In this document: positions 20,000 to 30,360 of the stretch, in pieces
Layout: each line of letters starts with the position of its first letter
Numbering within the stretch: position 1 is the stretch's first letter
Assembly: GCA_036346275.1 (NCBI GenBank)
Contig: JAYEVK010000385.1
Span: 1 to 64,000, forward strand
DNA length: 64,000 nucleotides
Direction of reading: 5' to 3'
DNA from: Otatea glauca
Taxonomy: Eukaryota; Streptophyta; Magnoliopsida; Poales; Poaceae
Made by a program: the position numbers and the translations under genes
Notes under the pieces: model-generated
Seen by the model: only the letters and a program-made list of their open reading frames with translations
Told to the model about the DNA's origin: nothing
Databases searched by the model: none

Positions 20000-21330
20000 T
20001 TCGGTCGACTACCATTCCTTGAGGAACGACTTCCAACCTTAACTTCTGAAATTCCTTGCATAGTTCTGGTTGATCTTCCATTGTCAATGTATTTGCGCTA
20101 TGGCTCTTTCGACTCGAGCATCTGCTACCACATTGGCTTTTAGGGATGATAATGAATTCCACGTTATAATCCTTAATTAGCTCTAGCGCCTTATTTGTCT
20201 CATATTCAGATCTGCTAAGTGAATATGTATTTGAGCTCTTATGGTCCGTATATATCTCACATCTATTTCCTATGAGATAATGGCGCCATATCTTTAAAGC
20301 ATGCACTACGGCAAGCCTAACTCCAAATCATCGTTGGGTAATTCACTTCATGCGGTCTTAAGCGTCTTGGACGATAGGCAACGACCTTGCCTTCTTGCAT
20401 TAACACGCACCCCAAGCCTTGCTTTGAAGCATCGCAATAAATATCAAATCCATTCTGCACATCTGACAATACTAATACCGGGGCTGTTGTTAAACGCTTC
20501 TTTAATTCCGTGAAACTTTTCTCGCACTCTGGCGTCCATGCAAACTTCTTTTCTTTCTTTAACAACTGCGTAAGGGGTTTAGCAATCGTCGAGAATCCTT
20601 CTATGAACCGACGGTAATATCCCGCCATTCCCAGAAAACTACGGATCCGAGTAACAGACTTTGGTTGCTCCCAATGCAACACTGCGTCCACTTTGCTTGG
20701 GTCGACTACAACTCCTTTAGTCGTCATTACATGACCAAGAAATTCAACTTTCTCCTTCCAAAAATCACACTTGCTGAACTTAGCATACGGTGATGTTCTC
20801 ATGACCTCTCTAAAACCATCCTCGGATGTTCTGCGTGCCCTTCTTACATTTCGAGTAAACCAAGATATCGTCTATGAAGACTACAACAAACTTATCCAAG
20901 TATTCCATGAAAACCTTATTCATCATGTTCATGAAATATGCGGGGCATTTGTCAATCAAATGACATGATTGTGAACTCATAATGTCCATATCGCGTAAGA
21001 AAACGCAGTCTTAGGCACATCCTCGCTCGGATCTTCAGCGATGGTATCACGAGCGAAGATCTATCTTGAGAAAACTCGGCTCCTCTTAATTGATCAAATA
21101 AGTCGTCGATCCTGGGCAAGCGGATACTTATTCTTGATCGTTACTTCATTAAGTGCACGATAGTCAATGCACATTCTAAGACTTCCAACCTTCTTACGAA
21201 CAAACAAAACCGGGGCTCCCCACGGTGATGAACTAGGTCTAATGAAACCTTTCTCTTGCGGTTCCTCAATCGCTTTTTCATTTCCACTAACTCGTCCGTA
21301 GGCATCCGATATGGTCTCTTTGATATCGGT
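20000..21330 (-). pseudogene. Outer element reverse transcriptase and RNase H (frameshifted)
   Basis: Minus strand. The catalytic FIDD motif is at 20867-20878, in VVVFIDDILVYSK. Downstream are KVEFLGHVMTTKGVVVDPSK, IRSFLGMAGYYRRFIEGFS and PLTQLLKKEKKFAWTPECEK, then RNase H with FDIYCDASKQGLGCVLMQ and HALKIWRHYLIGNRCEIYTD. At least four frameshifts occur, including one inside the RNase H Tyr-Ala-Ser-Arg region. The N-terminal part (20970-21330) is recognisable only in short pieces. Confidence 0.85.
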
Positions 21331-21526
21331 CTTTGTCCACGAGTGCTAACTCGATAACGAACTCGATATCACGATCAGCGGCGATCTGGTAAATCTTCCG
21401 AAACACGTCGGGTATTCTCGACTCGCACATCTTCCATGCGATGGCTTTCACTGCATTGACCACTAATCGCCCATCTCGGCTGCGGTTGCTTGAAATTCCA
21501 CCTTTTTACCACTAGGGCCTTCAAAG

Positions 21527-21830
21527 TTACAATCCTTGACCACAATCCAAAAACGACCTTATGCTTAGACACCAATCCATTCCAAGGATGACGTCTAGGG
21601 ATTGCGCATCTATCAAGATAAGATTCGCTAGAAACTCTATCCCATCCATAAGCAACTTAGCTCCCAAACACCCAAGGCTAGATCTAAGCTCAGATCCTGG
21701 AGCTTGGACTAAGAGTACACACTTAAGATTCACCACTTTAAATCCATTCTTGGTTGCAAAACTTTGAGAAACAAACGAATGCGAATCTCCAGAATCAAAC
21801 AAAGCAGAAAGCAGTCTTGAGTTGACCAGA
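21527..21830 (-). pseudogene. Outer element retropepsin-like protease
   Basis: The minus strand shows LFDSGDSHSFVSQSFATKNG, VNLKCVLLV, GIEFLANLILIDAQSLDVIL and GMDW. This is the aspartic protease of a Ty3/gypsy polyprotein. The active-site triad is usually D-S/T-G followed by Ala; here the fourth residue is Asp. The frame shifts after GMDW. The protease would process Gag-Pol. Confidence 0.8.
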
Positions 21831-21859
21831 ACTTACCAGTCGACGTCTCGTAGCTTCAC

Positions 21860-23006
21860 GAGCTCCATCCGCGGTGATGTGGTTGATCCTTCCACGCACT
21901 GTTGACTGCGGTGTTGCTCCAGCTTGACCTAGCGCACGATTTCCTCCTGAAGCTGGTGCCTTGGTAGGTGTTGTTCCCAAGTTGAAACGAACTGGCGTAA
22001 TGCCTCCCTTACGTGGACACCTATTTGAAAAGTGCCTGGCTCATTGCATGTATAGCATCTTTTCACTTTGATCTGCGACTCCCCACGGTGCATTGCTACC
22101 TGTGCCGGAGTCGAAAGTTACGATTAGCGGGCGAGTGCGAGGGGTTGATGTCTTGTTCATGAGTGGTGGTTGGAATCTAGCAAATTGTTGTGGTGACATC
22201 CTTAAACGTAGATGGTTTGGACGTCCACCCTGATTAGTCATCAAGCGCTTACGGTTTTCACCCAACTCTTTGCGCTTATCCTCTAGGATCAAAGCCTTAT
22301 TGACTAACTCGAAAGTCCGGAAAATTGTGGGTAATCAATCCCACTGCGATCCTGAATTCAGTCCCTTCATGAAACGAGACTGCCTAGCTTTATCTGTCGC
22401 TACGTCTTCAGGGGCATAGAGAGCTAACTGGGTAAATTTATTCAGGTATTCGGCCACTGGATGGCCTCCTTGTTTCAGAGCTCTGAACTCTTCCTTCTTA
22501 AGATCCATCATTCCCTCCGGGACATGATACTGGCGGAAAGCAGTAGTAAACTCCTCCCAAGTGATCTCTTGTGGGGCTCCATGAGCGGCACAGTAATTCT
22601 CCCACCATTCTGCGGCGGTTCCTTCCAGTTGATGAGAGGCATAAAGCACCTTCTCATTGCCTTCACATTGCGTGATATGCAGCTTCTTCTCAATAGTCCT
22701 AAGCCAGTCATCGGCTTCCAAAGGGTTCACATTTCCTGAAAAAGTTGGTGGCCGAGTCCTCATGAAATCTGACAGCTTGGATTGAGATCTAGGTCCACCA
22801 TTGTTGTTCTGAACTGCATGGTTGTTGTTGGTTGCTGCTGCATTGGTCATCTGCTGCATCATAGTCTGCATTAGTTGAGTCTGCGCGGCAAGAAACGCTC
22901 CCAGATTCTGCATGTCCACTGGCGGTGGTTGAGGTCTGCCTCCGTCATTGGGGTTGTCATTCAGTGCGATCCACTTCAAGCACCGTTGTTTCTCAGTGTT
23001 CACCAT
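21860..23006 (-). pseudogene. Outer element gag (capsid and nucleocapsid)
   Basis: The minus-strand frame from 23006 is open for 223 codons: a Gln/Asn-rich N-terminus (TQLMQTMMQQMTNAAATNNN), then the retrotransposon gag core RTRPPTFSGNVNPLEADDWL, YASHQLEGTAAEWWENY, ITWEEFTTAFRQYHVPEGMM and EYLNKFTQLALYAPEDV. After a frameshift at about 22335 it continues with ELVNKALILEDKRKEL. A CCHC zinc knuckle (CYTCNEPG) lies near 22050 but is shifted at its His. Gag forms the particle and binds the genomic RNA. Confidence 0.88.
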
Positions 23007-23271
23007 CGATGATTGCCTCTTGGGTTAGGAAAGGTAGATGTAGCATAGATAAGAAGTAAGAATTTCTAAAGCGGGAAATAGGTTATACCCAACTGAAATA
23101 ATTCTTTATTTATTCTTGGTATGGCTGCTTATTCAAGCCTACAAGCTTTGCAACACATAACGCACACTCAAAGCATTACAAAGAAGCAAACTAAACACGA
23201 AATCTTAACGTCAACTAGAGAGGTAAAGACTAACTTAAAGACGCGACTCACACTCGAGTCTCAACGCAACT

Positions 23272-23942
23272 CTAAGACTGATCCTCCTCGGGCTCCCACT
23301 CTCGCTCCTCGGGATCCTCCTCTGACTCCTCCTCAGTTGGCTCCTGAGCTCCTTGGGTCACGCGCTCCAACTCGTCCTCGACCGCCTCTAGGGCCTCTCC
23401 CAGCTCAGTGATCATCCCGATGGCTGAAGCACAGGTCACCTCAAGCTCCTGTTCTACCACTCTGAGTGCCTCGTACACAGTCTCCAGCTCCTGATTAGTA
23501 TCTCTCATATGATCCTCCTGGGCAAGGGCGAACTCCGCAAGGTGCGTTGCTGTGGCACACTCGTCCTCCACGATCCGTCGGCTCCAGCAAGCTTGAACGT
23601 CTGGGTGAAGTCGAACACCAGTCGTGAAGCTCGTCGGCGTAGTCGCGGCAGACACGGCGAAGAGCAAGTCGGCAACCTCACGAATTGCAACCTCGCACGA
23701 GAATCTTCGGCGGAGATGTTGATTGGTCTGCCGGCTTCATCATTCTCGGCGTAGATAATCGACTTGCAAATAAATCCTCGGTGTACACCATTAATCGACC
23801 ACCGCCTCCTTGGTAAAGCGGACGATAGAAACCTCAAGCGTCGAAGAACTCTCCACGGCTCCATGGCATAGCCACCGGTGACTCCTCGAAGGTCGAACGA
23901 TCGGCATCGCTCCACAAGAACTTTGAATAAGTTCTCCACCAA
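23272..23942 (-). pseudogene. Pre-gag ORF of outer element
   Basis: Minus strand, upstream of gag. It has the signature VTGGYAMEPWR, then (shifted frame) GFYRPLYQGG, then IIYAENDEAGRPINISAED, followed by a coiled-coil stretch (DTNQELETVYEALRVVEQEL) and a very acidic tail (EPTEEESEEDPEEREWEPEE). The same order occurs in the pre-gag frames of the second family (28210 and 37515). Frameshifts are present. No known domain or function is recognised. Its place before gag and its conservation argue that it is a real protein of these elements. Confidence 0.6.
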
Positions 23943-24100
23943 ACGGCAAGTAAAAGGGTAAATTCAGCAAAGGTAGAAGTAGAGAATGAGATGAGTCGAG
24001 AGTGTTTTATTAGTCAAGTTTAAATTTTTCTTTAGAAAATAGTTTTGGACTCACATAGGACACCTTCATACTATCTAAGGCCAAGACCTACATCGAAGAC

Positions 24101-24111
24101 GCTCGATACCA
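24101..24111 (-). other. Primer-binding site (initiator Met tRNA), outer element
   Basis: The minus strand reads TGGTATCGAGC a few bases inside the LTR. It matches the usual TGGTATCAGAGC site for the 3' end of plant initiator methionine tRNA except for the missing A-G step, a CAG-context loss like many others here. Confidence 0.8.
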
Positions 24112-24115
24112 CCTG

Positions 24116-24384
24116 CGTGAGGACCGAATCCATCGATTCGAACCCATCGTGTTTACCGCACTAGTCCCAGGATCAACGCTAGTGCACACAGCTCAACATT
24201 CGTACATATCACATCATACTCAACGATAATAGAAATAATAGTTCATTTATTGATATAGCTAAATGTATGATCTTATGACCAACTTACATTATTAAGCCAC
24301 GCAGGGCAAGACTGGTAATATAAGCTAATAATTAAGCAGCGGACAGTAGAAAACGTAGATAGCTCATCAGTTCACCACAGGCAA
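24116..24384 (-). repeat. Outer 5' LTR, piece 1
   Basis: This matches 15427-15694 of the intact LTR and stops at the GGCAA target where the family-2 element inserted. The first bases (GCGTGAGG in place of TGTGAGG) look like another CTG-context miscall. Confidence 0.88.
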
Positions 24385-25269
24385 TGTAACACCCAAATTT
24401 TTGCTCTAATTTGAATTTTGAAGTATTTTTTTGATTTTCTTGTGAATTTTTGGGAATTTATTTAAGTTAATTTGGATTTATTCAAATAGGACTTTTCTTG
24501 AAAACAATTAAATAATGGAAAAGTTTTTGCAAAGTTTTATTGCAAATATTTTAATGGAGTTCCAAACATCACAAAGTAATTTCTGGAATTTTTCTGGAAT
24601 TTTTCTGCTATTTTAAAAGCTCCAAATGATTTAATTGAATTTCTAGAATTATTTTTAATGTGAAATGTTTTAAAATCACATGAGCGAGAATGGGCCGAGC
24701 CCATTATCGTGCGTGTCGTCGGCCCAACGCGCGAAACCCTAGCGCCGCCAACCCAAGCCGTCCGATCCGGATCGAACGCTGTGAGTGTGCCACGTCGCGA
24801 CGCGTGAGCCTTCGGATCGTCGCCCGACGGACGGCGGGATTGCGCCACGTCGGTCGTCTTCGCGAGATCACCGGAGCTAATGCCGCCGACCGCTTCGCTC
24901 GTTCGCCACTTTGTAAGCGCGACGCCGAGGCCCCTTTAAGTGCACCGAGTAGCGCGTCCGCGAGCTCCTTTATTGCGTCTTTTGACTCTCGCACGCACGC
25001 CGAGACCCTCTCTAGCGCTGAGCGAGCTCGCCAGAAGGCGTCTTTGTGCCGCCGTTGTTTTTGCTTCCTCTCGCCGCCGTCCGTCGCTTTCGCCGTGCTC
25101 GACCCGTTCGAAGTTCACGAAGCAAGCCGCATCGAGTGGACCACTTCTTCTCGCCGAGAAGCCTCAGCAGCCGCCGCCGAGGTCATCTTCCCGCCCGGCA
25201 ACCTTCGCTTCTTCGCCGCCGTCAACCTCGTCGAACGCGCCGACCGTCCGATTTGCATCGTTCGGTTAC

Positions 25270-26325
25270 GTGAGTCCGCGTAGCCTCCATCTCTGTAGAT
25301 GTTTAGATTGAATCGTGGCGTTGGATCTTGATGTATACGGCTTGGATTAGATCTAGTTTCTGCGATATGTTTTTGTCTTAGCCGTTGGATCGTTAGTGGA
25401 TGCGTAGGATTGAGCCACGTCGCGCCATGAGCAGTAAACCGCTCGGGTACCGTAGGCCGTTAGATTAGATCTAAACGGTAGAGATTGGATCTGGTTTTGC
25501 CCTAAGGATCCGCGCCGTTCAGATTTGAACGTGCGGCGGAGATGGCACCGTACCCTCGCCAAATCACGTGTTGACGCGTGGGCATTTTGACTGGGGCGGA
25601 GACCAGATCCAGCCGTCGATTTCGGGCGTACCGTCGCGATTGCGCCGCGTGTTGTCGCATGAACCGAGACGTCGCAGTGGCGGCGCGGTGCTGGCCGTTG
25701 GATCTGAGCGCGCCGTTGGATGTGCGACGCGTGGAGGCGTGGAGTGCGAAGCGTCGCCGAACCGCGCGGGGGTGAGATCCGACCGTTGGATGAGCGAGCG
25801 GTCTGGATCTTGCCGCGTGTCGCGTCGGGATTGGTCTGCAAGATCGTCGGCGACGCCACGGCTTGCGTCACCCGGTGCATGAGCACGATCTTTGCCGATC
25901 CACGGTGGACCGAGCCGAACCGTGGACCCGACCCATGAATCAAGCAACGTGGCGGCACTAGAGGTCGCCACGTGTCGTCTTGCCGACGCCGAATGACGTC
26001 ATAAATATTTTTATATATAAAAATATTTCGACCGAAATTCATTTCTGTGCTGACGTCATCATGACGCGATGCTGATGTCATTTATGCGAATTTCCAGTAT
26101 AAAAATAATTCAGAAAAATCGTATTTTCTTAATTTCTGTATTTTCAGATTTTATTCAAACTTCAAATGACTATAACTTTTGCATTTTAACTCGGATTTGG
26201 GTGATTCAAATTTCTAAAAATTCATAAAATTATGAGCTATTTAATGGTGAATTTTATTTGAATTTTTGAGGTCATATAGTCTTCTGTATTAGCTATTTAT
26301 TGTATCTTTTTGTTTGTACGCGTAG
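25270..26325 (+). other. Putative LTR intron 1, family 2
   Basis: A GTGAGT donor at 25270 closes a GC-rich, ATG-free leader. The intron-like part ends in a T-rich tract and TACGCGTAG at 26325. The same borders occur in LTR B (34574-35620) and LTR C (43830-44867). Splicing is predicted, not observed. Confidence 0.4.
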
Positions 26326-26406
26326 ACGCAAATTTGTCGGAAAGTTTCGAGGAAGAATTCGTCGCTCAAGACCAAGCTTCGGAACTCGACCAGCAACTCT
26401 TTGAAG
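26326..26406 (+). promoter_or_regulatory. Putative LTR mini-exon, family 2 (LTR A)
   Basis: An 81-nt, GAA-rich, ATG-free stretch between an acceptor (CGTAG) and the strong GC-type donor GAAG|GCAAGT. One frame reads SFEEEFVAQDQASELDQQLF, clearly related to the family-1 segment. Equivalent segments are at 35621-35703 (LTR B) and 44868-44947 (LTR C). A purine-rich body is typical of splicing enhancers. Confidence 0.45.
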
Positions 26407-28015
26407 GCAAGTGATGCTTTGATCATTTTGATCCCAGATTTTAAAATGTAATTTATGCTTTGAAACTATGCATGCTAATTATTTAAAATGAATTTAAATT
26501 AATTTGGGATAATGTAGTTAATCAACCCATTTTGTTATTCCACCTTGAATTATTAGTTGTATGCCCTAAATCATTGTCCCCCTAAGTTTGATTATATTAG
26601 TTGGATGTTAATATTGTGCCAACACGGGAGGCTAGACCGTGAGTAGATGCTTAGCCTTGCAGCGAGTCATGAATGATCTTTGGAGAAATGCTACAAAATT
26701 GACTAATGGAATATTGAATGTATTTTGAAAGTGGTGTGATGATGCCACATGATGATATGGAAGTATGGTGACTGTGTGGTTCCATATTGATGTTGAGTTA
26801 TTCTTGGCATGTGTTGCACAATAATCAATGGGGTGGGAAATGTTTTAGACTGGGCAAGTGGCAAGAGGTTTGTGTGTGAGTGGGCCTGTGTGGCGATGGG
26901 TTGATGAGTGTTGTGAGTCTGTGCCACAATGGGGTGTGTGCCTTTGTTGAGTGTTGGAAGTCTTGCCTTGGTCGATTAAGAACTTCACCTTGCAAGCCTT
27001 TGATCCGAGTCACCGTGCAACCACATGTCCGATATGGGACAGACCTAGTTGACTAGGGTTACGATATCTTTCCTCCGATACCTCGGGGTGACGAAGACAC
27101 GTGGGTGTATCTGTATGGGGCGCGCACGTGCTACGGCTTGGTGCCCATCCAACGGTGATTGGCCGATCCTATACTTCGCTCTGTGTGAGGGAAGTGATAG
27201 TGAAGGCAACAGGAGAGGTTCTTTAGTTAAGGTAGAGGTTCTGAAAAGCTTTGTTGCGGACAATCACTGTGGTGGTGAGCGGTGTATCTTGTGGGTAAAG
27301 TGTACAACCTCTGAGTGTCAAAACTATTGAATAGCCGTGCTCACGGAATTGAGCATTGCTCGGGATTACTGATCAAGGGTAGATTTTCATAAACAAAACA
27401 TGGAAGGGGTGGTGTGTGCCAAGTGTTAAAAATGAGCTGTTAAGGCTGTGTGCCGAGAAACCTCATGGAAAAACCATTTGAAATTATTATTACGTATAAC
27501 TGTTCTACTGCTTTAATCTAACTAAGATATTGGTTAAAAATGTTGCTTGATGCAAAAGAACCATTTAAGCCAATCCTTTGGAACAAGATCGCATATAGTA
27601 ATAGTCTTGCATTCATGCATTACTTGTTGAGTGCCTTGTGTACTCACCCCACCTTGCTTTCAACCCCAACATCGGTGGAGGAGACTACACGGTTTGGGAG
27701 GAGGAGTACATCGAGGACACGATGAACTAGGGGCAAGCCCAGTCGGTTACTGTGGCAAGATGAAGGCTTCCACGACCTTTTTTTATGTTCATTGCTATTT
27801 CTTTACTTTGAATAATGTAAGCCTGTGTGGTGACCTATCCGTAAGGAGACCATAAGGTCGCATAACTCGGTTTATATACATGTTTGCACTATTTATTCTT
27901 ATATCTTCGTGAATGTCCGTGATGTGCAACTCTGTATATGTTGTGTGTGCTAGCGTGATCATGGATCGCACAGAATACAGAGGGTCGGATTTGCGGGTTC
28001 GGGTCCCGACAGAGG

Positions 28016-28026
28016 TGGTATCGAGC
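28016..28026 (+). other. Primer-binding site, internal region 1
   Basis: TGGTATCGAGC lies four bases after the LTR end. The second copy at 37319 has the complete TGGTATCAGAGC for initiator Met tRNA, so the missing bases here fall at a CAG. Confidence 0.85.
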
Positions 28027-28209
28027 AGCCGATTGTAGGCCTTGACCCTAGTTTGGTTGTGCCTAGGAGGGTGAAACTATTTTCTAAAGACCTAATCAAC
28101 TTGAGCAAGAATATCAATGAAATCTTGACTTATCTCTTCTCTCTTGTTTTATACCTATGTTGAATTTTTATTATTCTCTATTTAATTTAAACAAGGTTTG
28201 TTTTGGCAG

Positions 28210-28935
28210 ATGAGGATGATCCATACCTATGGAGAGCGCAGGAGGATACGCCGCGCAGAGTTATGGCGTATGATGCAGTTGCTCGGAGGTTTTGACAGAC
28301 CATCATGTCGAGGACTTGGTGGTACAGGCAGACTTGGCGTCGCACGGGATGTCAAGATCACGATGTATGCTCGGGAAAGGACGAGGCGAGCCGTCCTATC
28401 TACATTACGGTCGGAGGTCTTCTTTTGAGGCCGGAATCCGAGAGACAGCGCGACGAGCGATGCGGCGATTGCCGCACTTACTCCGCAGAGTTGGAGGGCA
28501 CCGCTTTCGTCACCATCCGCGTCGGGACAACCATTTTGACAGTTGGAGCTCGTGGAGGAGGACGCCACTATCACCCACTGGCGAGGTACGCCATCGCCAG
28601 AGGACGCCTTGGGCGAGGCAGTCCGGGAGTTGCAGAGGACCCGCGCCGAGGAGTCAGAGGCGAGGATCCAGCTACGGGAGGGCTTAGCTCACCCCATGCA
28701 GAAGATCCAGGAGTTGGAGATGGCTCTGTATGGACCCGAGCCCGAGCGATCCCGGACTTTACGATCCAGATCCGGAGGAGCGAGGCAGAGGCACCAGTCG
28801 GCGAGCAGCGACCACAGGACGGGAGTCGATGGGGTCTTTTGCACCAGTGCGATGAGGTCACGAGACCGATTCGCCCGATGCGAGCACCCACGGTGTATGC
28901 TCGGGGAGCCGCAGTCGGGTTGGCTCGATGAGTGA
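28210..28935 (+). pseudogene. Pre-gag ORF, family 2, copy 1
   Basis: The ATG at 28210 follows a TTTGTTTTGGCAG stretch that looks like a splice acceptor. The sequence contains AELWRMMQLLGGFDRP, then YARERTR, a region with TITHW, and a coiled-coil-like end (EARIQLREGLAHPMQKIQEL, EMALYGPEPE) up to a TGA at 28933-28935. The frame is broken several times, but the span is 726 bp in both copies, equal to 241 codons plus stop. It is homologous in order and motif to the pre-gag frame of the outer element. Function unknown. Confidence 0.6.
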
Positions 28936-29217
28936 TTGAGTCTAGTAGAGTATAGTGTCGAGACTCGAAGGTTGAGTCGCGTCTTTTCTTCAGAGTCACC
29001 ATTAGGTGTGAGTCGTCATGGGTTCCTATGTTTGCTTACTTGTTTTGGTTGTGAGTGTCTCGTATGCGTTGCATTGCCCTTAGGCACTTGTGAGCAACCA
29101 TACAGCTTTATATTATATCAATAAAGTGGCTAAATAAATTAAGTTACACTGTTTCCCACATAAATTCTTCTACTTGTCTATGCTTTCTTCTTTTCTTAAC
29201 CTTGGAACTTGCAGCAG

Positions 29218-30360
29218 ATGGTGAGGACACGTGGAAATGTTGGAGCCAGTGAAGTGGAGCTAACAGATGATAACTGTAATGAAGAGCCGATTCCTCAACC
29301 GCGCAGTCGATATGCAACACAGGAGCCTTCTTGATCGCCCAGACTCAACTTATGAGCACAATGGTTCAAACCATGCGCAGATATCCAACCAAGCTGCTGC
29401 GAATGTCCAACCAGGGGTAACCATGGACCACACCCTACTCAAGGTTGTCGGAGTTTATGAGAACCCGTCCACCTACCTTCTCAACAACGCCAATCCACTT
29501 TGGAGGCGGACGATTGGCTAAGGACAATTGAAAGGAAGCGCACATTACCCGGTGTGTAGGACATGAGAGGGTACTCTATGCCTCTCATCAACTCGAAGGA
29601 ACCGCCGCAGAATGGTGGGAAAACCTGCGCGACTCATGAGGACCCACAGAGTATCACGTGGGAGGAATTCACCTCGACTTTCGCCAGATTACCATGTACC
29701 CGAGGGTATCATGGATCTCAAAAGGAGGAATTCGAAGCTCAAGCAGGTGGCGATCGGTGGCGATTACGAACAAGTTCACCTAAGCGCACGCTACGCCGGA
29801 GGGCGTGGCTACGGATAAGGCCGCACAATCCCGCTTCATGAAGGGATTGAATGCGAGGTTGCAGTGGGACCGATCACCCACATTCCACGACTTCCAAGAG
29901 CTAGTTAACAAAGCTCTTATATTAGAGGACAAGCGCCGAGAGTTGGATGACAACAGAAGCGCAGAATGGCACAACAAGGAGGTCGTCGGGGCGCAGAGGC
30001 AGAGGACGGCACCTCAGCAGATTCATCCGTACCGGCCCGCAGGAAATGATAGGGTACCACTGCCGCAAATCGCCCGATGGGTCGAATGTTGAGACTCGGC
30101 CAGAAGCGTAGCGCAGATGGAGGAACCTCTCGAGCGGTGGGAAGGCGTTGCTATCATTGCAATGAAATGGGGCATTTGCCAATAATTGCCCCAAGAAGGA
30201 GGTGTCACCCGGTCCGCTTTAACACGGGAACACACGGCAAGAACTCCGCGCCAATCGTGAACGCGGGCATCAATAAAGCAACAACTCCATCCCAAGGAAT
30301 CGCACGAGGGCGAGTCAACCACATTACGACGGATGAAGTGCGAGCGCCACGGATGTTGTA
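29218..30360 (+). pseudogene. Gag, family 2, copy 1 (frameshifted)
   Basis: The ATG at 29218 follows TTGCAGCAG and opens MVRTRGNVGASEVELTDDN. The gag core appears in pieces: SITWEEFTS, YHVPEGIMDLK, MATDKAAQSRFMKGLNARLQ and ELVNKALILEDKRREL. A CCHC zinc knuckle (CYHCNEMGH) is near 30150 and is damaged after its His. Many frameshifts occur relative to copy 2. Confidence 0.82.

Larger units (their letters stand above)
24385..28011 (+). repeat. Family-2 LTR A (3627 bp)
   Basis: It starts TGTAACACCC and ends GGGTCCCGACA. Modules: AT-rich U3, a GC-rich leader (about 24700-25300) after a CCCCTTTAAG box, a GTGAGT donor at 25270, an intron-like AT-rich part, an 81-nt mini-exon (26326-26406) ending AAG|GCAAGT, then a U5 of about 1.6 kb. 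The module around 27290-27350 contains a one-base-short version of the CTATTCGAATAG palindrome. Confidence 0.92.

Noticed and set aside
24690..25283. 197-codon plus-strand open frame in LTR A and equivalents in LTR B and C
   Set aside because: The frame is not kept between the three LTR copies and its composition is simply that of GC-rich leader DNA.
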